From Gammaproteobacteria bacterium (GTDB lineage: Bacteria > Pseudomonadota > Gammaproteobacteria > Arenicellales > JAANXG01): 39,141 nt of DNA. The stretch lies in assembly GCA_024639325.1 (NCBI GenBank), contig JAHEIO010000023.1, forward strand, positions 9,249-48,389, in the 5' to 3' direction. The notes beneath the pieces were generated by a model, which had not been told where the DNA came from, did not search any database, and saw only the letters and a list, made by a program, of their open reading frames with translations. Position 1 is the first letter of the stretch; each line of letters begins with the position of its first letter. Position numbers and translations under genes: made by a program. Positions 10,201-18,140 of the stretch are shown here, piece by piece.

Positions 10201-11058
10201 ACCGCTTTCGAATGGGATTTCGAAATCGGACATATCCAGGTCCCCGCCCGCTTCGATGATACTGCCGTCCAGCCACTCTGTATCTATGCGTGTACTGATC
10301 AACCCGGCGGTCTCCCAGGGCAGCGTCTGTCTGAGAATCAGCGGCAGCTCCGCCAATTGCAGGCGCGCCACATCGACCTCGATTTGACCATCCCACAGCC
10401 CGCTCCGCAACGGCTGTCCTTGAATTTCACCGCTGACGCTGGCGGATTCACCCAGGGCCTTCGGCGGCACGGTCCACCCGCTGAATCGCGTGGTGTGGCC
10501 GGTGTTGTTAACGGCGATGTTGATATCTTCGAATGTAAAACTGCGGTTGGCCTCACGTTTATCGAGCCAGGTCAGAGACGCTCCTCTGATCTCCGAGCTG
10601 CGCTGGCTGAGGAACCATTCCAGCGCCGGGTTCGGGGATCGTCTAGGATCAGCCACGAAGTCGCCTACGCGTATAGTCCCGTCTTCCCGCCGCAGTACCT
10701 GCAGTGATAGGCCGTAGACTACGATACGCTCCAGTCCTGGCGCGGAGCCCAGCAGGGTCAGCGGGTCGAAAGAAATTTCCAGTTTGCGTAAGCGCAGGGC
10801 CAGCCGTGTGCCGTCCTGACTTAAAATCCTGATGCCGTTCGCCTCGACCTCGGCATGCAGACCCCGCCAGCGTGTCTCTATTGATTCGATCTGAACCGGC
10901 CTTTTTATTTGCTCGCTCAGGTATTTTTCAACAGTCGCCGCATCGACTCCGATCGACAGATAAGCCAGGCCCACGGCGATAACCAAAAAGGTGCCCAGAG
11001 TAATCAGAAACCCTGTTGCCAGAAGCGAATATTTGATCGTATGCCGGGTGAATTTCAT
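7252..11058 (-). CDS. yhdP: YhdP family AsmA-like envelope protein
   Basis: This is a 1268-residue member of the AsmA-like family, close to E. coli YhdP, one of the large bridge-like proteins (with TamB and YdbH) that move phospholipids to the outer membrane. One N-terminal membrane anchor (about residues 10-35) is followed by a long periplasmic beta-rich region. The N-terminal DUF3971 part includes VQIESIETRWRGLHAEV, and the AsmA_2-type C-terminus includes YDLRVVVAPHVGSQISMISA. The length fits the family. Next to it are rng upstream and the coupled secreted gene downstream, matching the conserved maf-rng-yhdP-tldD order. It is preceded by a 453-bp gap and may have its own promoter there, although I could not define a good one. 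Confidence 0.95.
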   Translation of the reverse strand: MKFTRHTIKYSLLATGFLITLGTFLVIAVGLAYLSIGVDAATVEKYLSEQIKRPVQIESIETRWRGLHAEVEANGIRILSQDGTRLALRLRKLEISFDPLTLLGSAPGLERIVVYGLSLQVLRREDGTIRVGDFVADPRRSPNPALEWFLSQRSSEIRGASLTWLDKREANRSFTFEDINIAVNNTGHTTRFSGWTVPPKALGESASVSGEIQGQPLRSGLWDGQIEVDVARLQLAELPLILRQTLPWETAGLISTRIDTEWLDGSIIEAGGDLDMSDFEIPFESGEKIIPVNGFRSSISWRHNQKNWRLEFVNPEFNVNGSILGAGRFAVGRTHQTRTYHVDALDITQVIGVRDQLQFELPWHEVTAHIKPDGRLDAVSVVTRGPFLSPDHWRVETGFDGVGWKPFLGIPGVTGAKGGMILEPAGGTVRLDSSGVKLDMPGILAESIYFNKFRGQVGWARDSTQWNVAVNNLELSNSDVQALRGRAKLRFPLDGSRLPHIDSEFTIVELEVDKLKRYLPLERMPPKAAEWLDMGLIQGSFRDARIDLVGDLGRFPFRNGGGSFYVSSKVLDARLHYADRWPDADKIYGDVSLNNAALHADIASAEISASRIISAVVESNDLFKRGTVLDIRANLASPASDVVEFLTKGPLVRNSDPLPLRAAGNGNLELDIHLPLKDLKNGVEVSGRYNVKNAELTVVDRFSFQDLQGVIDFTDSTVEAPGVSGFFLGGPVILDIDTVEAGKPPVWRIRARGRLDSAKLAAMLESRAVSASVSGMTNWDGAMTVEGGVAQLEIESNLEGVQIVLPDPMEKSHAAARETKFKAWLERDKQEYRFESGPVRGLLVFGKEDSLPVIQNGVVTVGTSDTRPPPPEGIRIEIQQPFLNLDQWLALLEVDETDTPGQRGSFQSALRIVELRLEDVRFLSRNLGATSVRAVSSEGVKWRAWLYGESITGRVDASLIRGGPGDYIMDFDRLYLPKPRGKRNTTEPDVRRRYPNVEIQADRFIFGEWNLGRLDLKATGHADRWSVDDLILDQSGLQIRANGHWDFGENGSTTRIRATMLSEDVAIALEKLSLPPHIAESRLNLDIELEWPGDPRNFVLRELNGTYSAVAESGRFLNVDPGSGRLLGLFNVDAISRRLSLDFSDIFSKGLAFDQIKAEGTITGGNLYSDGMFIAGPSALIEISGRTGLAAEDYDLRVVVAPHVGSQISMISAIANPVAGAMVFIAQKVFEKQLSKMIQYQYDITGSWESPEFTTVRWEPELVEETTR

Positions 11059-11179
11059 ATTCCTGAACAGTTTTGCTTCCTTTTCGCCAAGGCGTCAATG
11101 GTTTCTATTGGCCCATTTGTCCGTGGTAAAGCACGCTCTGTCCGCTAACTGTAGACATCCACGGGGTGCTTCCTAAGAT

Positions 11180-11196
11180 TTTCAGTAATACTGAAA
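11180..11196. promoter_or_regulatory. Operator-like palindrome upstream of yhdP
   Basis: TTTCAGTAATACTGAAA is a perfect 7-bp inverted repeat around a 3-nt centre. It lies 122 bp upstream of yhdP and 39 bp upstream of the small plus-strand frame. Its size suits a dimeric repressor or a short hairpin. No regulator can be named from it. Confidence 0.35.
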
Positions 11197-11235
11197 CAAC
11201 GTTTAGTTATCACGGTGGGTACGGGTAAATATAAA

Positions 11236-11436
11236 ATGAAAAACTTAGAATCCTTGGACAGGTGTATCGAGTGCATGCAACAAAATCTTGAAATACTCGA
11301 TGAATTGTCATTCACGCTGACCGATATCCGGTCTAGCTTCTCCCGCCCTTCGGCTCGAAGCTATGCAGATGTCGGGACGTACGACCATCGAGAACCCCGC
11401 GATATACTTAGCACCCTCGCCCCTTCTTTCGCCTAG
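11236..11436 (+). CDS. Possible small protein of unknown function (66 residues)
   Basis: An ATG-initiated frame encodes a 66-residue acidic protein. It starts MKNLESLDRCIECMQQNLEI and continues as a probable amphipathic helix up to about residue 35. Two Cys residues sit close together (positions 10 and 13). It lies alone on the plus strand between two minus-strand genes. No clear Shine-Dalgarno site or promoter was found, and third-position GC looks lower than in neighbouring genes. It could be a real small gene or a chance frame. An in-frame GTG at 11215 would add seven residues. Confidence 0.3.
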   Translation: MKNLESLDRCIECMQQNLEILDELSFTLTDIRSSFSRPSARSYADVGTYDHREPRDILSTLAPSFA

Positions 11437-11511
11437 TTCGCATTTTTGACAGGCATTCCTGGCCTGCATCCTGAGCGCGGTCCACTTTCTGGGGCGCAGG
11501 GCAGTCTCCAT

Positions 11512-12993
11512 TCACAGAAGGACGACGTCATGTTCTTCCTGGTGATACATCGCCTCCACCTGCAGCTGGATTGGTTTACCGACGAACTCTTGCAGATCGG
11601 CAAGACTGGCCGCCTCCTCGTCCAGCAACATGTCTACGACGACTTGTGATGCCAGAACAAGAAATCCATTGGCATCGAACTGCCGGGCTTCCCGTAAAAT
11701 CTCTCTGAATATCTCATAACAGACCGTCAAAGGCGTTTTTTGAAAACCACGCCCGCCGCACACCGGGCACGGTTCACAGAGCACACGCTCAAGACTTTCC
11801 CGGGTACGCTTACGCGTGATCTCGACAAGTCCCAACGTCGACATCTCGGTAACGAAAGTTTTTATCCGGTCCCGGGCCAGGGCCTTGTCCAGGGAGCGCA
11901 TGACCTGCCTACGGTGCTCCGGATCCTCCATATCGATGAAGTCGATAATGATGATGCCCCCGATATTGCGAAGACACAGCTGCCTCGCGATAGCCTGTGC
12001 CGCTTCCAGATTCGTCTTGAACAGGGTTTCCTCGAGCGTTTTCCGACCGATGTAGCCGCCTGTATTGACGTCAACCGTGGTCATCGCCTCGGTCTGGTCG
12101 ATGATCAGATAACCACCCGACTTGAGGTGCACCTTATTCGACAAGGCGCGCTGGATTTCGTCCTCGACGGAATACAAATCGAATATGGGCCGTTCTCCGG
12201 GATAGTACTCGATCCTGTCGACTACCTGGGGTATGAGGTCCCTTGCGAATTTCACCGCTTTTTCATAGGTCTCCCTGGAATCGATACGGACTTTTTCCAC
12301 GTTTTCACTTACCAGGTCGCGCATGGTGCGCATGGCGAGCGTAAGGTCCTCATGTATGAGCGCCGGCGCGGACGCCGTTTTCGCCTTTTCGTGAACCTTT
12401 TGCCATACCCTCTTCAAAAATGAGATATCCAGCCGAATTTCCTCTTCCGTGGAGAGGTCCGCCGCGGTACGGATGATGAAACCACCCTGCACTCCTTCGC
12501 TCTCGACCAATTGGGCCACCGACTGCGCAAGGCGCTCGCGCTCATCCGACTGGTCGATCTTCCGGGAAATACCGATGTGGTCGCCTTCCGGCAGGTAGAC
12601 CAGGTAACGCGCGGGGATCGTAGTCTGCGAAGTCAATCGCGCGCCCTTTCCACCGAGCGGATCCTTGAGTACCTGCACCAACAGGTCCTGCCCGTTTCGC
12701 AACAATTCAGTGATCTGGGGTTGTGGGTGTTCGAACGAGCCAAATCCGTTGAATCCATTTTCATGACGGCGCCACATATCGGCGGCATGTAGAAACGCGG
12801 TCCGCTCCATGCCGATGTCCACGAACGCGGCCTGCATGCCAGGCAATATCCTTACTACCTTGCCTTTATAGATGTTTCCTACGATCCCCTGGAAACGGGC
12901 GCGCTCCACGTGCACTTCCTGCAATACGCCGTTTTCCACCACTGCAACCCGGGTTTCCTGGGGCGTTATATTGATCAGAACCTCTTCACTCAC
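11512..12993 (-). CDS. rng: Ribonuclease G
   Basis: RNase G is the short relative of RNase E. It matures the 5' end of 16S rRNA and degrades some mRNAs. At 493 residues it has the E. coli RNase G length and lacks the long RNase E C-terminal scaffold. The S1 RNA-binding region starts around residue 38 (GNIYKGKVVRILPGMQAAFVDIG). The catalytic Mg-binding aspartates fit D308 (TTVDVNTGGY) and D351 (IIIDFIDME). The zinc-link is CEPCPVCGGRGF (C406, C409, C412). The start codon is GTG, and it overlaps the maf stop as GTGA, so the two genes are likely coupled. Confidence 0.97.
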   Translation of the reverse strand: MSEEVLINITPQETRVAVVENGVLQEVHVERARFQGIVGNIYKGKVVRILPGMQAAFVDIGMERTAFLHAADMWRRHENGFNGFGSFEHPQPQITELLRNGQDLLVQVLKDPLGGKGARLTSQTTIPARYLVYLPEGDHIGISRKIDQSDERERLAQSVAQLVESEGVQGGFIIRTAADLSTEEEIRLDISFLKRVWQKVHEKAKTASAPALIHEDLTLAMRTMRDLVSENVEKVRIDSRETYEKAVKFARDLIPQVVDRIEYYPGERPIFDLYSVEDEIQRALSNKVHLKSGGYLIIDQTEAMTTVDVNTGGYIGRKTLEETLFKTNLEAAQAIARQLCLRNIGGIIIIDFIDMEDPEHRRQVMRSLDKALARDRIKTFVTEMSTLGLVEITRKRTRESLERVLCEPCPVCGGRGFQKTPLTVCYEIFREILREARQFDANGFLVLASQVVVDMLLDEEAASLADLQEFVGKPIQLQVEAMYHQEEHDVVLL

Positions 12994-13595
12994 AGCCAGT
13001 CTACACCGATTTTTTTGAGCAGGCAGCGCGTCTCGAACATGGGCAAACCTACGACGCCAGTGTAACTGCCTTCAATTCGTTTCACGAAAGCGGAGCCCAG
13101 CCCCTGTATTGCATACGCACCTGCCTTGTCGTTCGGTTCACCGCAGGCGCAGTAGGCGTCCACTTCCCCGGGGGAGATCACTTCGAACGTCACCTGGGTC
13201 CGGCTCAACTTCTGCCACAATGAATCTTCGTGTTTCAAGGCAACGGCGGTGAGTACCTGGTGCGTGCTTCCCGACAGATCCCGCAGCATTGATCGGGCTT
13301 GGTCAACGTCCCGCGGCTTGCCGAGTATGCGGTTTCTGATCGTGACGCAGGTGTCTGCCGCAAGAACCGGCAGATCCTGCAGCGTTTCATGATTAATCAC
13401 GGCGGCCGCCCGGCATGCTTTTTCACGCGCCATTCTGATCACGAAATCAGCCGGCTTTTCCCCGCTGCCGCTGGATTCATCGATATCAACCTCCACGACC
13501 CGAAAAACAAGTCCCACGCCCTCGAGAAGCTCCCGCCGGCGCGGCGACGACGATGCCAGATAAAACTGCGATGAACTGCCGGGCATTCGGTTCAT
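12990..13595 (-). CDS. maf: Maf-type nucleoside triphosphate pyrophosphatase (YhdE-like)
   Basis: Maf proteins hydrolyse dTTP, UTP and modified nucleotides to the monophosphate, either as a house-cleaning function or in arrest of septum formation. The protein has 201 residues. The signature ASSSPRRRELL is near the N-terminus. LAADTCVTI, LGKPRDVDQARSML and the C-terminal GAYAIQGLGSAFVKRIEGSYTGVVGLP carry the other active-site residues. AYAIQG together with linkage to rng points to the YhdE (dTTP/UTP) subgroup. A second in-frame ATG at 13586 is an alternative start. It lies 4 bp after rlmH and overlaps rng. Confidence 0.95.
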   Translation of the reverse strand: MNRMPGSSSQFYLASSSPRRRELLEGVGLVFRVVEVDIDESSGSGEKPADFVIRMAREKACRAAAVINHETLQDLPVLAADTCVTIRNRILGKPRDVDQARSMLRDLSGSTHQVLTAVALKHEDSLWQKLSRTQVTFEVISPGEVDAYCACGEPNDKAGAYAIQGLGSAFVKRIEGSYTGVVGLPMFETRCLLKKIGVDWL

Positions 13596-13599
13596 CGGG

Positions 13600-14070
13600 T
13601 CAGCCGCGGTGATAAGGGTGATTCGAGATGATCGACCATGCGCGAAACAACTGCTCCGCGATGATGACCCTTACCAGGGCGTGGGGAAAAGTGAGCGCGG
13701 ACAAGGACCAGCTTTCGTCAGCCCGGTCCAGGCAGTCTTTGCTCAATCCGTCCGCGCCGCCGATCATCATTGCCACATTCCGACCGCTGTCCATCCAGGT
13801 GTTCAACACGCTCGCAAGACATCTTGTTGTAACGGTAGTTCCCGTTTCGTTCAATGCGACCAGGTGAGAATCGTCGGGCACCCTGTTCAGCAATCTCGAT
13901 CCCTCCTCGCGCTTCGTTCTGCTGACATCCGCCGCCCGGGTCCTGTTGACGGCCGGCACCTCGACAAGTTCAAGCGCCAGGTGCCGCGGCAACCTGCGAG
14001 CGTATTCGTCGAATCCACTCGACACCCACGCCGGAGTGCGCGTACCGATCGCGATTAGTTGAATCTTCAC
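13600..14070 (-). CDS. rlmH: 23S rRNA pseudouridine-1915 N3-methyltransferase RlmH
   Basis: RlmH methylates pseudouridine 1915 in helix 69 of 23S rRNA, acting on the assembled 70S ribosome. The 156-residue length and the SPOUT-fold motifs fit: the SAM-binding knot region MMIGGADGLSKDCLDRADE and the C-terminal LFRAWSIISNHPYHRG. The start codon is GTG at 14070; the protein then begins MKIQLIAIGTRTPAW, as in homologues. It follows rsfS by 6 bp, the usual ribosome-related pairing. Confidence 0.97.
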   Translation of the reverse strand: MKIQLIAIGTRTPAWVSSGFDEYARRLPRHLALELVEVPAVNRTRAADVSRTKREEGSRLLNRVPDDSHLVALNETGTTVTTRCLASVLNTWMDSGRNVAMMIGGADGLSKDCLDRADESWSLSALTFPHALVRVIIAEQLFRAWSIISNHPYHRG

Positions 14071-14076
14071 ATATTT

Positions 14077-14463
14077 TTAGTCCGGTTGCTCTCTGTTCAG
14101 ACGGACCAGCTCTTCGACTTCCCTGTTCCACAGTCTTTCGAGATCGTAGTACTCCCTCGTCTCCGGACGCATGAGGTGAACGACAATATCGCCCAAATCG
14201 ATGAGCACCCAATCTCCCTCGCTTTCGCCCTCGACGCCGATAGGTCGAATACGAGCTGTTTCCCGTACCCCGTCCCTTACCCGGGTCGCCATGGATTTTA
14301 CGTGGCGGTCCGAAGTCCCGCTGGCGATGATCATGAGGTCCGTAACATCGGTCAGTTGGCGGACATCGAGCGTCTTGACGTTCTGAGCCTTCATATCTTC
14401 AAGGATCTGCAACACCAGGCGTTTCAGATCGTCGATGTCAACCTGGTCGGGTTCTTCATTCAT
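14077..14463 (-). CDS. rsfS: Ribosome silencing factor RsfS
   Basis: RsfS binds ribosomal protein L14 and blocks subunit joining, which slows translation in starvation. The 128-residue protein has the Iojap/RsfS domain, with [20 protein letters not shown] and [16 protein letters not shown]. The ATG at 14463 overlaps the nadD stop codon by 4 bp, so the protein is probably made by translational coupling with NadD. Confidence 0.97.
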   Translation of the reverse strand: MNEEPDQVDIDDLKRLVLQILEDMKAQNVKTLDVRQLTDVTDLMIIASGTSDRHVKSMATRVRDGVRETARIRPIGVEGESEGDWVLIDLGDIVVHLMRPETREYYDLERLWNREVEELVRLNREQPD

Positions 14464-15071
14464 AGTCGATTCGCACCGTATAATTTATTCGCATAAATGT
14501 ATTGCAGCACCTTTTCAGGCACCTGTTCGCTCACAGCTTCTCCCGCACCGAGCCGTCGTCTTATCTCGGTAGATGAAAACGGCATCTCGACGCCGTTCCA
14601 TAGCATCACCAGACCCGCGTTGCGTTGACACAAGCGCTGCAGGTCGCCGTGAACAAAGCTGTCATCGGGTTTCCATCCCGGCCTGGACAGTACCAGGAGA
14701 TTTACCATCTCCGAGATTTCCTGCCAGCGGTACCAGGATTTCAGGCCCTGGAATGCATCCAAACCAAGAATGAGACACAGCGGCCGATCCTTGTATTTGT
14801 GACGCAGGTTAATCAGGGTATGAATCGTGTATGAAGGGCCGGGTCTTTCTATCTCCTGATCATCGGCCTCGAACAGAGGATAAGACTCCAGGGCGAGTTC
14901 CAGCATGGTGTAGCGATCGCGCACGGACGCCGAGGGCGGATCCCGGTGCGGCGGGCGGGCACACAGCACATAGTGGATTTTTACAAAAGCAACGTCTCTT
15001 GTAAGACGATGGACCGGGCAAATGTGCCCATTGTGAACTGGATCGAATGTGCCGCCTACGATACCGATCAA
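14460..15071 (-). CDS. nadD: Nicotinate-nucleotide adenylyltransferase
   Basis: NadD converts nicotinate mononucleotide and ATP into nicotinate adenine dinucleotide, the penultimate step of NAD synthesis. The 203-residue protein starts with the nucleotidyltransferase signature [11 protein letters not shown] and carries the second signature [11 protein letters not shown] near the C-terminus. The start codon is TTG at 15071: no ATG or GTG lies upstream in frame, and the protein then begins [11 protein letters not shown] as homologues do. It overlaps rsfS by 4 bp and follows proA by 37 bp. Confidence 0.96.
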   Translation of the reverse strand: MIGIVGGTFDPVHNGHICPVHRLTRDVAFVKIHYVLCARPPHRDPPSASVRDRYTMLELALESYPLFEADDQEIERPGPSYTIHTLINLRHKYKDRPLCLILGLDAFQGLKSWYRWQEISEMVNLLVLSRPGWKPDDSFVHGDLQRLCQRNAGLVMLWNGVEMPFSSTEIRRRLGAGEAVSEQVPEKVLQYIYANKLYGANRL

Positions 15072-15108
15072 TCCGCACGGTCCATGAGTTGTGGGGTCGA
15101 CTTCCGGA

Positions 15109-16422
15109 TCATGTTTTTATGTGGCCATCCCCGATGACAATGAATTTCTGCGTCGTCAGACCTTCCAGACCGACCGGCCCGCGCGCATGCAGCTTATCCG
15201 TGCTGATGCCTATTTCGGCGCCCAGTCCGTATTCGAATCCGTCCGCAAAACGCGTTGACGCATTGACGATGACCGAGCTCGAATCGACCTCACGAAGGAA
15301 GCGTTGTGCAGTGTGCATGTGCTCGGTCACGATCGCGTCGGTGTGGTGAGATCCGTATTTGTCGATGTGGTCGATGGCATCGTCGAGCCCCTCGACGATG
15401 CGGATGGACAGTACGGCAGCGAGATATTCCGTGCTCCAATCATCCTCTATCGCGGCTGCGACGCCGGCGCACATGGCCCGTGTCGCGTCACACCCACGCA
15501 ATTCAACGCCCCCCTTGACGAACAGCTCACACAGGCGGGGCAGAATCTTTCGTGCGATCGACGCGGCGACGAGCAGGGTTTCCATGGTGTTGCATACACC
15601 GAGGCGCTGCATCTTTGCATTGCAGGCAATGGCGATCGCCTTCTCGATATCGGCATGTTCATCGATATAAACGTGGCAAATACCGTCGAGGTGCTTGATG
15701 ACCGGTATCACCGAGTCGCGTGTTATCCGCTCGATCAGGCCCTTGCCGCCCCGGGGAATGATCACATCGACATATTCCGGAGAGGCCAGAAGCCTGCCTA
15801 CCACGGCACGATCCGGGATGTTGACGACCTGAACTGACGAGTCCGGCAATCCACTCGCATCGAGCCCCTGCTTGATGCAATCCGCGATTGCCAGATTCGA
15901 GCAGATAGCCTCCGAGCCACCCCTTAAAATCGCCGCATTGCCCGACTTGATGCACAATCCCGCCGCGTCAGACGTCACGTTGGGCCTGGACTCATAGATG
16001 ATACCGACGACGCCCAAGGGCACGCGCATTCGCCCAACCTGTATGCCGCTTGGTCTGTACTTCATGTCCGCGATTTCGCCTATCGGGTCCGGCAACGAGG
16101 CGACCTGCAGCAATCCTTCGACCATGGCGTCGATGCGCGCGTTGGTGAGTTCCAGTCTATCGAGGAGCGAATCCGCCAGCCCTTTACGCCTGCCGGATTC
16201 CAGATCGCGGGCGTTTTCCTTCGCCAGATAGCCCCGCCTCTGTTCTAACCGCTCGGCGGTAATCTCCAGTGCCCTGTTCTTATGGAGGGTGCTGGCGGAC
16301 GCCATGACGCGAGCGGATTTTTTGGCATCCCGGCCAAGTCTCTGCACATAGGCTTCGACGTTCGTTGCAGTTATGTCGACTTTTGCATTCGCTTGAGTCA
16401 CGGTACTGTTTCTGGCAATCAC
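15109..16422 (-). CDS. proA: Gamma-glutamyl phosphate reductase
   Basis: ProA reduces gamma-glutamyl phosphate to glutamate semialdehyde with NADPH in proline synthesis. At 437 residues it is slightly longer than the usual 415-420 because of an N-terminal extension. The aldehyde dehydrogenase fold is supported by [20 protein letters not shown] and the catalytic Cys C277 in [11 protein letters not shown]. Near the C-terminus [30 protein letters not shown] is the typical end region. The start is a GTG at 16422, and no ATG/GTG/TTG codon was seen in the next 22 codons. proB is not in the window. Linkage of proA to nadD-rsfS is found in many bacteria. Confidence 0.97.
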   Translation of the reverse strand: MIARNSTVTQANAKVDITATNVEAYVQRLGRDAKKSARVMASASTLHKNRALEITAERLEQRRGYLAKENARDLESGRRKGLADSLLDRLELTNARIDAMVEGLLQVASLPDPIGEIADMKYRPSGIQVGRMRVPLGVVGIIYESRPNVTSDAAGLCIKSGNAAILRGGSEAICSNLAIADCIKQGLDASGLPDSSVQVVNIPDRAVVGRLLASPEYVDVIIPRGGKGLIERITRDSVIPVIKHLDGICHVYIDEHADIEKAIAIACNAKMQRLGVCNTMETLLVAASIARKILPRLCELFVKGGVELRGCDATRAMCAGVAAAIEDDWSTEYLAAVLSIRIVEGLDDAIDHIDKYGSHHTDAIVTEHMHTAQRFLREVDSSSVIVNASTRFADGFEYGLGAEIGISTDKLHARGPVGLEGLTTQKFIVIGDGHIKT

Positions 16423-16435
16423 TGCGCTTTAATCA

Positions 16436-17422
16436 TCAAGCGGGTACTCTAACACAACCGCTTTGGCACATAGCCAGGCAAATTCTCTCGATGCCTGACC
16501 AAACGCTTCCGGTTTCACGGCCTTTCAGCACCCTGTCCAATGCAGCCACATCCTGGAGCATCGATGCCCAACCCTCCCCGCCGCAGCGACCCAGGGCCTT
16601 GTTAACCAGCGGGACCTGCCTGGACCATACCCGGAACGATTTGAATAGCTGCGCCCTGGGTTGTCCGGCTTCGATGGCCTGGCAAAGGCGATACAAGGTA
16701 CGAACCTGATTGGCCAGCGCCCAGACAATGATTGCCGGTTCGGCACCCTCGCGCTTCAAACCGGTCAGGCTGCGCATCGCCTTGACGGCATCCCCCGCGA
16801 GGCAATAGTCAACCAGCGTAAATACGCTGAATCGTGCATTATCGGTAATACTGCCGGCGACGTCATCGAAGCGCACCGTGCCGCGTTCCGGGCCCAGAAG
16901 TTTCAGTTTATCGATTTCCTGCGCGGTCGCCAGTAAATTTCCTTCCGTATAGTGCGACAGCAAAACCGCCGCATCATGCTCCACGGTAAAGCCCCGCGTC
17001 CGGGCCCTAGCGACGATCCAAGCCGGCAACTTGGACGCGGGCACCCGTTTCTTTTCGATCACATGCCCCGTTTTCTCGATGGTTTTATACCACTTGATCT
17101 TGCGGGTTCTGGCGTCCAGCCTGCCGCTAACGATGAGAAGTGCGGTGTCGGGAGGCGGCCGTTCACAAAAGCGGGACAGCGCCCGGGTACCCTGCTCTCC
17201 GGGTTTGCCGGTCGGCATGCGCAAATCGATCAGGCGCCGAACGGAGAAAAGCGACATGCTCCGAGCCGCCTCATCCAACCGGCCCCAATCGAATCCCGGC
17301 TCGGCGGTCATGACCAGACGCTCTTCGAAGCCCTCGCTCAGGGCGCCAGCGCGGAGTTCGTCCGCCGTTTCTTCCACAAGCAGCGGCTCATCTCCAAAAA
17401 TCAGCGTTATCCTATTGTGCAT
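16436..17422 (-). CDS. holA: DNA polymerase III delta subunit
   Basis: HolA is the clamp-loader subunit that opens the beta sliding clamp. The 328-residue protein starts MHNRITLIFGDEPLLVEETADELR. Family members usually have about 15 more residues before the GDEPLL motif, and a TGA four codons upstream of the ATG rules out a longer start in this frame. It is therefore N-terminally short, but the clamp-loader body and the C-terminal collar (SVWSGIERICLAM) are present. EGNLLATAQEIDKLKLL and LKREGAEPAIIVWALANQVR match the family. It lies between lptE (90-bp gap) and proA (13-bp gap). Confidence 0.94.
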   Translation of the reverse strand: MHNRITLIFGDEPLLVEETADELRAGALSEGFEERLVMTAEPGFDWGRLDEAARSMSLFSVRRLIDLRMPTGKPGEQGTRALSRFCERPPPDTALLIVSGRLDARTRKIKWYKTIEKTGHVIEKKRVPASKLPAWIVARARTRGFTVEHDAAVLLSHYTEGNLLATAQEIDKLKLLGPERGTVRFDDVAGSITDNARFSVFTLVDYCLAGDAVKAMRSLTGLKREGAEPAIIVWALANQVRTLYRLCQAIEAGQPRAQLFKSFRVWSRQVPLVNKALGRCGGEGWASMLQDVAALDRVLKGRETGSVWSGIERICLAMCQSGCVRVPA

Positions 17423-17512
17423 ACCGAAACGAAGTCACAATTGAGTCCGGCGCCAGTTGCCGGGTCCGGATCCCCTGAAGCGAAGCACGAGGTCCCCGCG
17501 TGTTAGAACGGG

Positions 17513-18046
17513 TCAGGTCCTGGTGACGCGGCCGATGGACACCGCGGGACCGGCAGGTGCGAGTGAGGCGGTGACCGTAGCGATTTGCCGAAGGATCTGC
17601 TGGGTCAAATCCGTTAACATATCCTGACGCAGGCTTTCCTCTTCGATTTCAGCCTGCAGTATGAGGTCCGGATCGAAGTTGAAGTCACGCCTGGTGACGA
17701 GGGCGGACTGCCTGAGGCTTTCACCCTCGGCAGATGTCAGCGTAAAACGAGCTCTGTAACGCAGGATATAACCGGTAACTTTGCCGCGGTCGTCGATCGT
17801 AAGCACCTCTCTTTCGTACCTGACGTTCTTGAGATCCAACAGCGCGAGCGCGTCCGACGGGCTCTCCACAACGGTGGCGCCGCTGAAGCTGAGCGCTTCC
17901 ACAAGCTTGGTGCGCAGCTCTCTGTCGTCGCTCTGAACACTGATTGTTTTGATGCTGTCCGGGATGGGAAGCTGTCCGCGCAGGTGAAAACCACACGCGG
18001 TCAGGGACGCACACACGACGAAAGTCAATAGTAAACGCATAGGCAT
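17513..18046 (-). CDS. lptE: LPS-assembly lipoprotein LptE
   Basis: LptE plugs the LptD barrel and helps insert lipopolysaccharide into the outer membrane. The 177-residue protein has a lipoprotein signal with the lipobox LTAC (lipidated Cys at residue 18) and then GFHLRGQLPIPDSIKTISV, typical of the family. The C-terminal tail SLRQDMLTDLTQQILRQIATV also fits. ATG codons at 18046 and 18040 are both possible starts. The gene follows leuS by 74 bp, the conserved leuS-lptE-holA order, and a candidate promoter lies in that gap. Confidence 0.95.
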   Translation of the reverse strand: MPMRLLLTFVVCASLTACGFHLRGQLPIPDSIKTISVQSDDRELRTKLVEALSFSGATVVESPSDALALLDLKNVRYEREVLTIDDRGKVTGYILRYRARFTLTSAEGESLRQSALVTRRDFNFDPDLILQAEIEEESLRQDMLTDLTQQILRQIATVTASLAPAGPAVSIGRVTRT

Positions 18047-18086
18047 AGTGTATCGTTACATTTCATCAATTGAAACCGCGCAAATG

Positions 18087-18140
18087 CAGGCTCGGACAGG
18101 TTCCCTGTTTGCATTATATGTCATCCCACAACGATGTTGA
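18087..18140 (-). promoter_or_regulatory. Candidate promoter and leader hairpin for lptE
   Basis: On the minus strand TCAACA (18140-18135) and a perfect TATAAT (18118-18113) are 16 bp apart; the -35 lies inside the end of leuS. The 5' leader then contains a hairpin: a perfect 5-bp stem at 18096-18100 and 18104-18108 (ACAGG/CCTGT with a 3-nt loop), and outer complementary arms AATGCA/TGCATT. This would let lptE and the genes after it be transcribed apart from leuS. Confidence 0.4.

Larger units (their letters stand above)
11059..11511. other. 453-bp gap between rng and yhdP
   Basis: This is the largest gap in the minus-strand run. It contains a perfect 7-bp inverted repeat (11180-11196) and one small plus-strand reading frame (11236-11436), both listed separately. 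It should also hold any yhdP promoter, but I see no convincing -35/-10 pair on the minus strand. No tRNA-like or rRNA-like structure was recognised. Confidence 0.5.

Noticed and set aside
11121-11171. Pseudoknot-like pairing (CCGTGG with CCACGG, AAGCAC with GTGCTT)
   Set aside because: Two 6-bp matches in about 50 bp are expected by chance in a region of this size, and nothing else supports an RNA.
11308-11511. 67-residue minus-strand frame that continues in frame after the rng stop
   Set aside because: RNase G ends at the normal position (MYHQEEHDVVLL). The extra frame is Arg-rich without features and overlaps a more plausible plus-strand frame.
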